A stretch of 5,785 nucleotides of DNA from Oscillospiraceae bacterium (GCA_017550765.1 JAFZOC010000013.1:1-5785), one strand, 5' to 3'; counted from the first letter of the stretch, positions 1 to 5,576 are shown. Numbers and translations: made by a program. Notes: generated by a model from the letters alone, not told the origin.

Positions 1-284
1 AGGACGGCAAGAAGCGCAAGGGCAAAAAGAAGAAGGGGAGCGAGCCCGCGGAGGCCCCGACGGAGCCCGCGGAGGCCCCGACGAAGCCCGCGGAGGCCCC
101 GGCGGAGCCCGCGGGGGTCCCGGCGGAGCCCGCGGAGGTCCCGGCGAAGCCCGCGGAGGAGACGCCCGCCGCGCCCGGTTTCGAGCTGGAGCCCGAGCCC
201 GGCGCAGAGCCGTCTGCCCCGGCTGAGCCCGCAGGCCCGATCGGCGTCATCGGCGGCGCCGAGGACGCCGGGGGAGCTCTATGA
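1..284 (+). CDS. C-terminal end of an unidentified protein with Lys-rich stretch and Glu/Pro/Ala heptad-repeat tail (5' end outside window)
   Basis: The frame is open from the left edge (first whole codon at base 3) to TGA at 282-284, giving 93 visible residues. The visible part begins with a very basic stretch (DGKKRKGKKKKG). It continues with about five and a half copies of a seven-residue unit (EPAEAPT, EPAEAPT, KPAEAPA, EPAGVPA, EPAEVPA, then KPAEE), then an acidic Pro-rich spacer and a Gly/Ala/Ile-rich end (PIGVIGGAEDAGGAL). No enzymatic motif is visible. Such low-complexity tails are usually disordered linkers or surface extensions, so the folded part must lie upstream. The stop overlaps the start of the TPR-LRR gene as ATGA, so the two are probably cotranscribed and translationally coupled. 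Identity is unknown. The frame is supported by strong codon-level repetition and by the stop-start overlap. Confidence 0.75.
   Translation, partial: DGKKRKGKKKKGSEPAEAPTEPAEAPTKPAEAPAEPAGVPAEPAEVPAKPAEETPAAPGFELEPEPGAEPSAPAEPAGPIGVIGGAEDAGGAL
42..164 (+). repeat. 21-bp tandem repeat encoding a Pro/Glu/Ala heptad, about 5.5 copies
   Basis: Units start at 42, 63, 84, 105 and 126, with a degenerate sixth starting at 147. The first two units are identical. Later ones differ by a few substitutions that swap Glu/Lys at residue 1, Glu/Gly at residue 4, Ala/Val at residue 5 and Thr/Ala at residue 7. The period is a multiple of three, so copy-number change would preserve the reading frame. The repeat lies inside the C-terminal tail of the first, partial gene. 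Confidence 0.9.
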
Positions 285-2068
285 ACGACGCCGCCAAGAC
301 GAAGCGGCGTTCCCAGACTTCCCAGACAGAGAAGAAAGATCCAAAGGCTGCCCGGCACCGGATGTATCGGATCGCGGCCGTCGCCGCCGCCGTCCTGGTG
401 GCGGTCCTGGCGCTGCTGCTCTTCGACGGGTCCGACGCCCATCGCTATGAGCGCTATCGCCGCCAGGCGATGGAGAGCTATCAGAACGGCGACTATGACC
501 GGGCGCTGAGCGAGCTGCGCAAGGCCACGGCGATCGACCCCAACGAGGAGTGCCTGATGCTGATGGCGGACTGCTACGAGGCCCAGGAGAACTGGGATCT
601 GGCGCTGGAGGTCCTGCGCCGGATGGACCGGAACGACGCGGTGGTGACGAGCCGGATCGCCGCGCTGGAACAGCGGCGGATGCAGCAGACGCCCAATGGG
701 ACGGTACTGGTGGCGGGGGAGCGCTATGCGCCGGACACCACGGAGCTGTCCCTGAACGGGCAGGGCCTGGGCGACGGGGCGCTGCAGGAGATCCGGAAGC
801 TCTATGCCCTGAGCAGCCTGTCCCTGGCGGACAATGCGCTGCGGGACCTGAGCGCGCTCGGCTCGCTGGGCGGGCTGCGGGAGCTGGACCTGAGCGGCAA
901 CCAGATCTCGGATCTGAGCCCTTTGAGCCGGCTGACCGACCTGCGGACCCTGTCCCTGGACCGGGATCCCGTAGAGGATCTGAGCCCGCTGTATGGGCTG
1001 GCGGAACTGGGGAGCCTGAGCCTGCGGGGCGTGGCGCTGAAGGACGAGGACCTGATCGCGCTGTCCCTGTCGCTGCCCCGCTGCGCCATCTATTGCGACG
1101 GCAGCAAGCCGGACGGCATGGACATCTGCCTGGGCGGCAAGCGCTTCAGCAGCGAGGTGACGGAGCTGGACCTGCGCGGTCTGGGCCTGCGGGACATCAG
1201 TTGTCTGAGCCTGTGCACCCGGCTCAAGTGGCTGGACCTGAGCGACAATGAGGTGACGGACCTGCGCGCCCTGATGGACCTGCAGCAGCTGGAGCTGCTG
1301 CGGATCGGCGGCGATCCGGTATCCGACCTTCGCCCGCTGATCGCCATGAAGGCCCTGCGGCGTCTGGACGCCTCCCGCACCCAGGTGACGGACACCGCCA
1401 CGATCGGCCAGCTGACGGGGCTCGTGGAGCTGGATCTGTCCGACGACGCGATCGAGGACTTCTCGGGGCTGAAAAAGCTGCGGGAGCTGCAGGCCCTGCG
1501 CCTGGAGAACACCGGGATCCGCGACGAGGATCTGGAGCATCTGCACGGGCTGAGCCGGCTGCAGCGCCTGGCGCTGGACCGGGACCCGGGCCTGGGCGAC
1601 GAGGCCGTGAGCGCGCTGCGCTCGGCGCTGCCCGGCTGCACCATCAGCCACGACGCCCTGGTATACATGGTGGATCTGGCGGGCCTGAGCTTCCGCACCG
1701 ATGAGACCAGTCTCTGCATCGAGGGGACGGAGCTCAGCGACCTGCGCGGGCTGGAGAAGTTCGACTGCCTGGAGATCGTGGAGCTGGGCCGCAACCATAT
1801 CGAGAGCATCTCGATCTTCCGGATCTGCCGCAGCCGGAGCACGATCCGGGTCCTGGACCTGAGCTACAACAGGATCGAGGACGTGAGCCCGCTCATCTCC
1901 CTCACCGCGCTGGAAGAGCTGGACCTGAGCGGCGACCGCATCTGCACCGTGCAGCCGCTGACGTACATGAAGCAGCTGAAGAAACTGATCCTGACCGGAG
2001 CTCCGATCACCGAGGAACAGCTCCCGCAGCTGCGGGAGGCCCTGCCTGACTGCGACATCCAGTTCTGA
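281..2068 (+). CDS. Membrane-anchored TPR and leucine-rich-repeat protein (595 aa)
   Basis: Residues 1-30 are Lys/Arg-rich, and 31-48 form one hydrophobic segment (Ala/Val/Leu) with no signal-peptidase site evident. This suggests a type II anchor with an exported C-terminal body. Residues about 55-115 look like two TPR-like helix pairs (AMESYQNGDYDRALSELRKA...DP, then ADCYEAQENWDLALEVLRRM). From about 146 to the end there are 22-residue internalin-like LRRs of the form LxxLxLxxNxIxDLSPLxxL. The LRRs fall into three modules. Each opens with a G-[RLK]-x-[YF]...T-x-L-x-L-type strand (near 146, 286, 468) and closes with LPxCxI (264-270, 450-455, 588-593). The start at 281 is chosen because ATG overlaps the upstream stop (ATGA) and follows a GGGGGAG site at 270-276. 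A later Met (residue 28) would remove the basic flank of the anchor. No catalytic motif is seen. The likely role is protein-protein binding at the cell envelope, with unknown partner. The structure call is firm and the function is open. Confidence 0.93.
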   Translation: MNDAAKTKRRSQTSQTEKKDPKAARHRMYRIAAVAAAVLVAVLALLLFDGSDAHRYERYRRQAMESYQNGDYDRALSELRKATAIDPNEECLMLMADCYEAQENWDLALEVLRRMDRNDAVVTSRIAALEQRRMQQTPNGTVLVAGERYAPDTTELSLNGQGLGDGALQEIRKLYALSSLSLADNALRDLSALGSLGGLRELDLSGNQISDLSPLSRLTDLRTLSLDRDPVEDLSPLYGLAELGSLSLRGVALKDEDLIALSLSLPRCAIYCDGSKPDGMDICLGGKRFSSEVTELDLRGLGLRDISCLSLCTRLKWLDLSDNEVTDLRALMDLQQLELLRIGGDPVSDLRPLIAMKALRRLDASRTQVTDTATIGQLTGLVELDLSDDAIEDFSGLKKLRELQALRLENTGIRDEDLEHLHGLSRLQRLALDRDPGLGDEAVSALRSALPGCTISHDALVYMVDLAGLSFRTDETSLCIEGTELSDLRGLEKFDCLEIVELGRNHIESISIFRICRSRSTIRVLDLSYNRIEDVSPLISLTALEELDLSGDRICTVQPLTYMKQLKKLILTGAPITEEQLPQLREALPDCDIQF

Positions 2069-2130
2069 GACAAGACGGACCGGCGCGCGCCGCGCCGCCC
2101 GCGCATACGGAACGCGTATACATATACAGA

Positions 2131-2163
2131 AAAAGCCCGGAGCGAGCTTCGCTCCGGGCTTTT
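2131..2163 (+). terminator. Rho-independent terminator after the TPR-LRR gene
   Basis: There is a perfect 15-bp inverted repeat: arm AAAAGCCCGGAGCGA at 2131-2145, loop GCT, and the complementary arm at 2149-2163 ending in TTTT. It lies 63 bases after the stop at 2068. The left arm is preceded by another A, so the reverse strand also carries a T-run and the hairpin may terminate in both directions. Confidence 0.88.
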
Positions 2164-2239
2164 CGGCCCTGCGGAGAGGAACGAGACGGCCCCTTTTCGC
2201 CAAGTTCCACAAAAAGGTCTTCCTTTCTCGCGCCGATCG

Positions 2240-2248
2240 TGGTATGAT
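2240..2248 (+). promoter_or_regulatory. Extended -10 promoter for hpf
   Basis: TGGTATGAT contains the TGn extension at 2240-2241 and the hexamer TATGAT (5 of 6 to TATAAT). The region 17 bases upstream, TTCCTT at about 2220-2225, is a poor -35, as is common with extended -10 promoters. Transcription would begin near 2255, giving a leader of about 54 bases before the hpf start. The site lies in a locally AT-richer gap after the preceding terminator. Confidence 0.65.
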
Positions 2249-2257
2249 ATCGACATA

Positions 2258-2274
2258 GGAAGGGTCGGCCTTCC
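2258..2274 (+). promoter_or_regulatory. Short hairpin at the 5' end of the predicted hpf leader
   Basis: GGAAGG (2258-2263) and CCTTCC (2269-2274) pair perfectly around a five-base loop, within a few bases of the predicted transcription start. A terminal 5' stem of this kind can protect an mRNA from decay. That role is inference; only the pairing is visible. Confidence 0.4.
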
Positions 2275-2308
2275 GCACACAGCAGACATTGAAAGGAGTT
2301 GGCACACC

Positions 2309-2854
2309 ATGAAGTTCACTTTCACCGAGAAACGGATGGATCCCTCCGAGAACCTGCGGGACTACGCGGTCCGCAAGATCTCCAAGCTGGACAAGTTCTT
2401 CAAGACCGAAGCGGAGGCCTTCGTCACCTTCAGCATCGAGCGCGGCCGCTTCCTGGCGGAGATCACCATCCACAACAACGGCCTGTACTACCGGGCGAGC
2501 GAACTTACCAGTGACATGTACGCCTCCGTCGATTCCGGCGTGGCCGCCATCGAGCGGCAGATCCGCCGGAACAAGACCCGCCTGGAGAAGCGCCTCCGGG
2601 ACGGTGCCCTTCAGGAGCGCGATGCCGTGCCTGCCTTTGCCCCTCTCGAGGAAGAGGAGGATGAAGAGTTCAAGATCGTGCGCTCCAAGCGCTTCTCCAT
2701 CAAGCCCATGTCCCCGGAGGAGGCCATCCTGCAGATGAACCTGCTGGACCATGAGTTCTTCGTGTTCCGGAACATGGAAGCCGAGGACGCCATCGCGGTG
2801 GTCTACAAGCGCAAGCAGGGCGGCTACGGCCTGATCTGCGACGACGGCGAATGA
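2309..2854 (+). CDS. hpf: Long-form ribosome hibernation promoting factor (S30AE family)
   Basis: The 181-residue product has both domains of long HPF. Residues 1-95 are the S30AE/RaiA-type domain, which in this family binds the 30S channel where mRNA and tRNA sit (MKFTFTEKRMDPSENLRDYA, then VRKISKLDKFF; a basic helix at 82-97 with ERQIRRNKTRLEKRL). Residues 96-120 are a linker ending in the acidic run EEEEDEE. Residues 121-181 are the C-terminal dimerisation domain with the family's typical KRFSIKPMSPEEAILQMNLL and HEFFVFRN blocks and a YGLI ending. The C-terminal domain joins two 70S ribosomes into inactive 100S dimers in Firmicutes. The length is normal for the long form. The start follows AAAGGAG at 2292-2298, ten bases before ATG. 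The gene stands alone between a promoter at 2240 and a terminator at 2892, whereas in Bacillus subtilis it precedes secA. Identification is very secure. Confidence 0.97.
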   Translation: MKFTFTEKRMDPSENLRDYAVRKISKLDKFFKTEAEAFVTFSIERGRFLAEITIHNNGLYYRASELTSDMYASVDSGVAAIERQIRRNKTRLEKRLRDGALQERDAVPAFAPLEEEEDEEFKIVRSKRFSIKPMSPEEAILQMNLLDHEFFVFRNMEAEDAIAVVYKRKQGGYGLICDDGE

Positions 2855-2891
2855 TCGGGGCCCCACAGAGCGCAGCCTAATACAGCGAGAG

Positions 2892-2921
2892 GACGTGCCG
2901 GCGACCGCCGGCACGTCTTTT
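2892..2921 (+). terminator. Rho-independent terminator after hpf
   Basis: A perfect 11-bp GC-rich stem (GACGTGCCGGC at 2892-2902, complement at 2907-2917) with loop GACC is followed directly by TTTT at 2918-2921. It lies 37 bases after the hpf stop. Confidence 0.92.
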
Positions 2922-2944
2922 CGGCAGATGGAGCGCGGAAGAGA

Positions 2945-2973
2945 GAGGTCTCGCAGCGGGAGATCTCGTTTTT
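2945..2973 (+). terminator. Possible second, weaker terminator-like hairpin downstream of hpf
   Basis: GAGGTCTC (2945-2952) pairs with GAGATCTC (2960-2967), including one G-U pair, around a seven-base loop. A G and then T5 at 2969-2973 follow. It sits between the main hpf terminator and the candidate promoter of the next gene, so it could be a backup terminator insulating the two. It is weaker than the other terminators in the window and may be chance. Confidence 0.35.
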
Positions 2974-2978
2974 CCTCT

Positions 2979-3006
2979 TGCATATTTCCGGCGGCTGCGG
3001 TAACAT
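2979..3006 (+). promoter_or_regulatory. Candidate sigma-A promoter for the zinc-ribbon gene
   Basis: TTGCAT at 2979-2984 (3 of 6 to TTGACA) and TAACAT at 3001-3006 (4 of 6 to TATAAT) are separated by 16 bases. Transcription would start near 3013, leaving a leader of about 40 bases before ATG. A promoter is expected here because hpf terminators lie just upstream. The match itself is moderate. Confidence 0.45.
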
Positions 3007-3052
3007 AGGGACAAGAGCCCAAGGAAGATCAGAATGACAGGAGGCGCTTGCC

Positions 3053-3289
3053 ATGAAATGCCCTCAGTGCGGCAATGAGATGGAACTGGATACCCATCGC
3101 AAGATCCCACTCATGATGTGCTATAACTGCGGCTACATCGAAGGACGCAATATCGGGCCCAAGGAAAAGGGCGAGACCAATTACGAGCACTTGAAAAAGC
3201 TGAACTTCAATGAGATGGTCGCCTTTCTCTCCCGGAAGCTGGGCATGCCGGAGGAACGCTTCGCGGCCTGGCTGGAAGAAGAGGCCTGA
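3053..3289 (+). CDS. Small zinc-ribbon protein of unknown function (78 aa)
   Basis: The protein opens with CPQCG (Cys3, Cys6) and has a second knuckle CYNCGY (Cys23, Cys26). This is the usual four-cysteine arrangement of a zinc ribbon, with beta-type sequence between (MELDTHRKIPLMM). A charged linker (GRNIGPKEKGETN) leads to a probable helical C-terminal part at about 44-77 (LKKLNFNEMVAFLSRKLGMP, then EERFAAWLEEEA). AGGAGG at 3039-3044, eight bases before ATG, is one of the best ribosome binding sites in the window and fixes the start. The gene has its own candidate promoter and its own terminator, so it is a separate unit between two ribosome-related genes. I do not recognise a named family. 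It could bind nucleic acid or act as an adaptor, but neither is shown. The coding call is strong and the function unknown. Confidence 0.9.
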   Translation: MKCPQCGNEMELDTHRKIPLMMCYNCGYIEGRNIGPKEKGETNYEHLKKLNFNEMVAFLSRKLGMPEERFAAWLEEEA

Positions 3290-3309
3290 TCGCGAAGAAC
3301 GCGAAAAAG

Positions 3310-3337
3310 AACGGAGGAGCGAGGCTCCTCCGTTTTT
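3310..3337 (+). terminator. Rho-independent terminator after the zinc-ribbon gene
   Basis: ACGGAGGAGC at 3311-3320 pairs perfectly with GCTCCTCCGT at 3324-3333 around loop GAG. The right arm runs into TTTTT (3333-3337), and an upstream A at 3310 adds a pair. It lies 21 bases after the stop. Confidence 0.92.
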
Positions 3338-3344
3338 AGACTGG

Positions 3345-3385
3345 GACGATCCGACCGTCGGGATGCCGCTGAGGTCGGTATCGTC
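3345..3385 (+). promoter_or_regulatory. 12-bp inverted repeat with one-base bulge upstream of rsmI
   Basis: GACGATCCGACC at 3345-3356 is the exact complement of 3373-3385 except for one extra T at 3379. The arms are separated by 16 bases, within which CGG/CCG (3359-3361, 3366-3368) could add a small inner pairing. It is not followed by a T-run, so it is not a typical terminator. It ends 32 bases before the rsmI start, placing it where an operator or mRNA leader structure would sit. The role is not known. Confidence 0.5.
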
Positions 3386-3390
3386 GAGGC

Positions 3391-3396
3391 TATAGA
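3391..3396 (+). promoter_or_regulatory. Weak candidate -10 element for the rsmI operon
   Basis: TATAGA matches TATAAT at 4 of 6. The best partner upstream is CTGAGG at 3369-3374 (16-base spacing), which is a poor -35. A promoter is needed somewhere between the terminator ending at 3337 and the rsmI start, and this is the best hexamer seen. If it is used, the inverted repeat at 3345-3385 would overlap its -35 region. Confidence 0.3.
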
Positions 3397-3416
3397 CTGC
3401 GAACGGGAGAAGAACG

Positions 3417-4349
3417 ATGGACGAGCAAATGGAACAGACCCAGGAGCTGAGCCTGGAAGAGGGCGTGGAGCAGGTCCGCGGCAGCGGCACGCTCTACATC
3501 GTGGCCACGCCCATCGGCAACGCCCGGGACATGGCTCCCCGGGGAAGGCAGATCCTGGAGGAGGCGGACCTGATCGCGGCGGAGGACACCCGCCGCTCCA
3601 TGGTGCTGCTGGGGAAGCTGGGCATCCGCAACAAGCTGGTCAGCAACCACAAATTCAACGAGTACGGCAAAGCTCGCGCGTTCCTTGCCGAGCTCCAGGC
3701 CGGCAGGAGCATCGCCGTCATCACCGACGCGGGCACGCCCTGCATCTCCGACCCGGGCAACGAGCTCATCAAGGCCGCCGTGGAGGCGGGGATCCGGGTG
3801 GTGGGCGTGCCGGGCTGCTGCGCGGCGGTGAACGCCCTGGCGATCTCCGGCTTCGACCTGAGCGCCTTCACCTTCCTGGGCTTCTTCCCCCGGGAGAACG
3901 CCGAGCGGAAGAAACTGCTGGAGAAGCTGCGCGGGGGGGAGGTGCGGACCTTCGCCCTCTATGAGAGCCCCAAGCGCATCATGGACCTGGTGGAGTTCTT
4001 CATCCGCGAGCAGGCGGATGTGAGGCTCTGCCTCTGCAACGACATGACCAAGCTCCACGAGATGACGTTCCGGGGCACGCCCGCGGAGGTGAAGGAGCAG
4101 CTGCTGGCCAAGGGCAACTACGAGAAGGGCGAGTACGCCGTGGTGCTGGAAGTGGGGAAGGACTACCTGTTCCGCAAGGTGGAGCACGCCGTCTCCGCCG
4201 AGGCGCTGCTGGTGGACGCCCTGGTGAAGGGCTTCACGATGAAGGAGGCCGTGGCCGCGGTGCTGGCTGACGAGACCTGCTCCTACAGCAAGAACGAGCT
4301 GAAGGCCGCCGCCCTGCGGCTGAAACGGCTCCTGGGAGGCGAAGCATGA
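3417..4349 (+). CDS. rsmI: 16S rRNA (cytidine-1402-2'-O)-methyltransferase RsmI
   Basis: The 310-residue product carries the ordered motifs of RsmI, a class III (tetrapyrrole-methylase fold) SAM enzyme. They are GTLYIVATPIGN (24-35), AAEDTRRS (54-61), NHKFNE (77-82), ITDAGTPCISDPG (102-114), VPGCCA (131-136), GFFPRE (155-160), YESPKRI (182-188) and TKLHE (211-215). A C-terminal helical region (about 259-306, ending SKNELKAAALRLKRLL) matches the family's small C-terminal domain. RsmI adds the 2'-O-methyl of m4Cm1402 in the decoding centre, with RsmH adding the N4-methyl. About 22 acidic residues precede the first motif, longer than in typical homologues. The start is kept because GGGAG at 3405-3409 lies seven bases before it and the next Met (residue 5) has no comparable site. 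Two motifs deviate slightly: GCCA where PGxSA is usual, and NDMTK where RELTK is usual. The stop overlaps the next start by ATGA. Confidence 0.96.
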   Translation: MDEQMEQTQELSLEEGVEQVRGSGTLYIVATPIGNARDMAPRGRQILEEADLIAAEDTRRSMVLLGKLGIRNKLVSNHKFNEYGKARAFLAELQAGRSIAVITDAGTPCISDPGNELIKAAVEAGIRVVGVPGCCAAVNALAISGFDLSAFTFLGFFPRENAERKKLLEKLRGGEVRTFALYESPKRIMDLVEFFIREQADVRLCLCNDMTKLHEMTFRGTPAEVKEQLLAKGNYEKGEYAVVLEVGKDYLFRKVEHAVSAEALLVDALVKGFTMKEAVAAVLADETCSYSKNELKAAALRLKRLLGGEA

Positions 4350-5482
4350 GCCGCCTGACCACAGACCTGGCCGCCGCGCTGGAGGAACTGGGCAAGCTGG
4401 TGCTGAGCCAGCCCATCGACAGCTCCGCCGATCCGAAGGTCACGATCCGCCCGGTGGCGCTCCGGGGCGGGCGGTATTACCAGGTGGAGCGCTTCCGGGA
4501 GAACAAGGCCTTCCACGAGAACCTGGACGCCCGGCAGTTGCTGCGTCTGGTGGAGGAAGAGCTGGACGGCCGCTACCGCCAGGCCCTGCTGGTGACCCGG
4601 AGCGCCAGCGCCCAGTACAGTCTCCGGCGGGACGGCAGCTACAAGCGCAGCGGCGGCGCGGCGGTGCCGAGACCTGCGGCCGCGGACGGCAACGACCGCG
4701 TCAAGCGCCGGCTCCTGCCCGAGGGGGAGGCCATCCCCGCGCTGGTGGATCTGGGGGTCTTCACGGCGGACTACAAGATCGTCCGTGCCAAGTACGAGAA
4801 GTACCGCCAGATCGACCGCTTCGTGGAGCTGATCGACCAGGCCTTCCGGGATGATCCCCGCCAGGAGCTCACCATCCTGGACTTCGGCTGCGGCAAGAGC
4901 TATCTGACCTTCATCCTCTACTGGTATTTCGCCGTCAAGCAGGGCCGCAAGGTGCAGATCGTGGGCTACGACCTGAAGGCGGACGTGGTGGAGCGCTGCA
5001 ACGCCGTGGCGGCCAAGTACGGCTATACGGGCCTGCGCTTCGTGCGGGCCGATGTGAGCCGGGACGCGCTCTACGGCGAGCGGGTGGACATGGTGGTGAC
5101 CCTCCACGCCTGCGACACCGCCACCGACTACGCGCTGCGCTATGCCATCGAGAAGGGCGCGGACTACATCTTCTCCGTCCCCTGCTGCCAGCACGAGATC
5201 GACCAGCAGATGCACAGGGGCGGGGAGCTGGACGTGTTCCTGCGCCACGGCATCGTGCGCGAACGCATGGCCGCCCTGCTCACAGACGAGATCCGCACCC
5301 TGGTGCTGGAGGACATGGGCTACGCCGTGGATCTGATCGAGTACACGGACGAGGAGGGCTCGCTGAAGAACCTGATGATCCGGGCGAAACGCCATGGCCG
5401 GCGCAGCGACAGGGGCCGCGCCCAGGCCCGCGCCATCGCGGAGCGCTACGGCTTCACCCAGACCCTGCTGGAGCAGTTTTGA
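4346..5482 (+). CDS. Class I SAM-dependent methyltransferase, Methyltransf_32-like (378 aa)
   Basis: Residues about 1-160 form an N-terminal region without a motif I recognise (a YYQVERF...ENL segment, then KRRLLPEGEAIPALVDLGVF). The Rossmann-type methyltransferase domain follows. Motif I is ILDFGCGKSYL at 177-187 (SAM-binding Gly loop). The acidic motif II region is VGYDLK at 206-211, the next strand is LRFVRADV at 230-237, and the signature VTLHACDTATDYAL is at 251-264. VPCCQHE at 278-284 and a C-terminal region ending YGFTQTLLEQF complete it. The HACDTATDxAL and PCCQHE blocks are characteristic of the Methyltransf_32 family, whose bacterial substrates are, to my knowledge, not established. 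GGGAGG at 4334-4339 lies six bases before ATG, and the start overlaps the rsmI stop (ATGA). Translational coupling to an rRNA methyltransferase makes an RNA substrate plausible but unproven. The domain call is strong and the substrate unknown. Confidence 0.93.
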   Translation: MSRLTTDLAAALEELGKLVLSQPIDSSADPKVTIRPVALRGGRYYQVERFRENKAFHENLDARQLLRLVEEELDGRYRQALLVTRSASAQYSLRRDGSYKRSGGAAVPRPAAADGNDRVKRRLLPEGEAIPALVDLGVFTADYKIVRAKYEKYRQIDRFVELIDQAFRDDPRQELTILDFGCGKSYLTFILYWYFAVKQGRKVQIVGYDLKADVVERCNAVAAKYGYTGLRFVRADVSRDALYGERVDMVVTLHACDTATDYALRYAIEKGADYIFSVPCCQHEIDQQMHRGGELDVFLRHGIVRERMAALLTDEIRTLVLEDMGYAVDLIEYTDEEGSLKNLMIRAKRHGRRSDRGRAQARAIAERYGFTQTLLEQF

Positions 5483-5509
5483 GGCTTGAAGATACAGGAG
5501 CTGCATAGA

Positions 5510-5537
5510 AGACGCCGGTGCGTTCGCACCGGCGTCT
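5510..5537 (+). terminator. Strong hairpin after the rsmI-methyltransferase operon (terminator without U-tract)
   Basis: AGACGCCGGTGC at 5510-5521 pairs perfectly with 5526-5537 around loop GTTC, 27 bases after the stop. It has the form and position of a terminator stem, but the following bases (CAAGGTG) contain no T-run. It may therefore act as a 3'-end stabilising stem, with termination happening at the next hairpins. The last two bases of its right arm are shared with the next inverted repeat. Confidence 0.6.
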
Positions 5538-5568
5538 CAAGGTGTCGACAAAGTGTCGACACCTTGAG
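5536..5568 (+). repeat. Perfect 14-bp inverted repeat with GTCGAC core
   Basis: CTCAAGGTGTCGAC at 5536-5549 is exactly complementary to 5555-5568, with a five-base centre AAAGT. Each arm contains the palindrome GTCGAC, and GTGTCGAC also occurs as a direct repeat at 5542-5549 and 5553-5560. The symmetry could serve a DNA-binding protein dimer or an RNA stem. A dispersed intergenic palindrome is another explanation. Confidence 0.8.
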
Positions 5569-5576
5569 AGGAAAAA

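Noticed and set aside
42..164. The direct repeats as a CRISPR array
   Set aside because: The units are contiguous 21-bp repeats without spacers and lie in frame within a coding region.
550..1251. 233-codon + strand frame in another register within the LRR gene
   Set aside because: The Gly/Pro/Ala/Arg-rich shadow of the LRR coding sequence has no conserved motif. The LRR frame is continuous and in register with the repeats.
1090..1842. 250-codon reverse-strand frame inside the LRR gene
   Set aside because: The Ser/Arg-rich product mirrors the CTG/GAG/GAC codons of the leucine-rich repeats, with no motif of its own.
2116..2127. GTATA-CA-TATAC small inverted repeat upstream of the first terminator as an operator
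   Set aside because: It is only five base pairs, lies downstream of a stop and upstream of a terminator with no promoter nearby, and is expected by chance.
3390..4187. 265-codon reverse-strand frame opposite rsmI
   Set aside because: It has the same antisense low-complexity composition (His, Leu, Ala, Gly, Arg). RsmI motifs are unambiguous on the + strand.
4283..5506. 407-codon reverse-strand frame opposite the methyltransferase gene
   Set aside because: It is longer than the real gene only because GC-rich codons on the sense strand leave few antisense stops. The product is a Val/Leu/Ala/His/Gln-rich mirror with no family motifs, whereas the sense frame has intact methyltransferase motifs.
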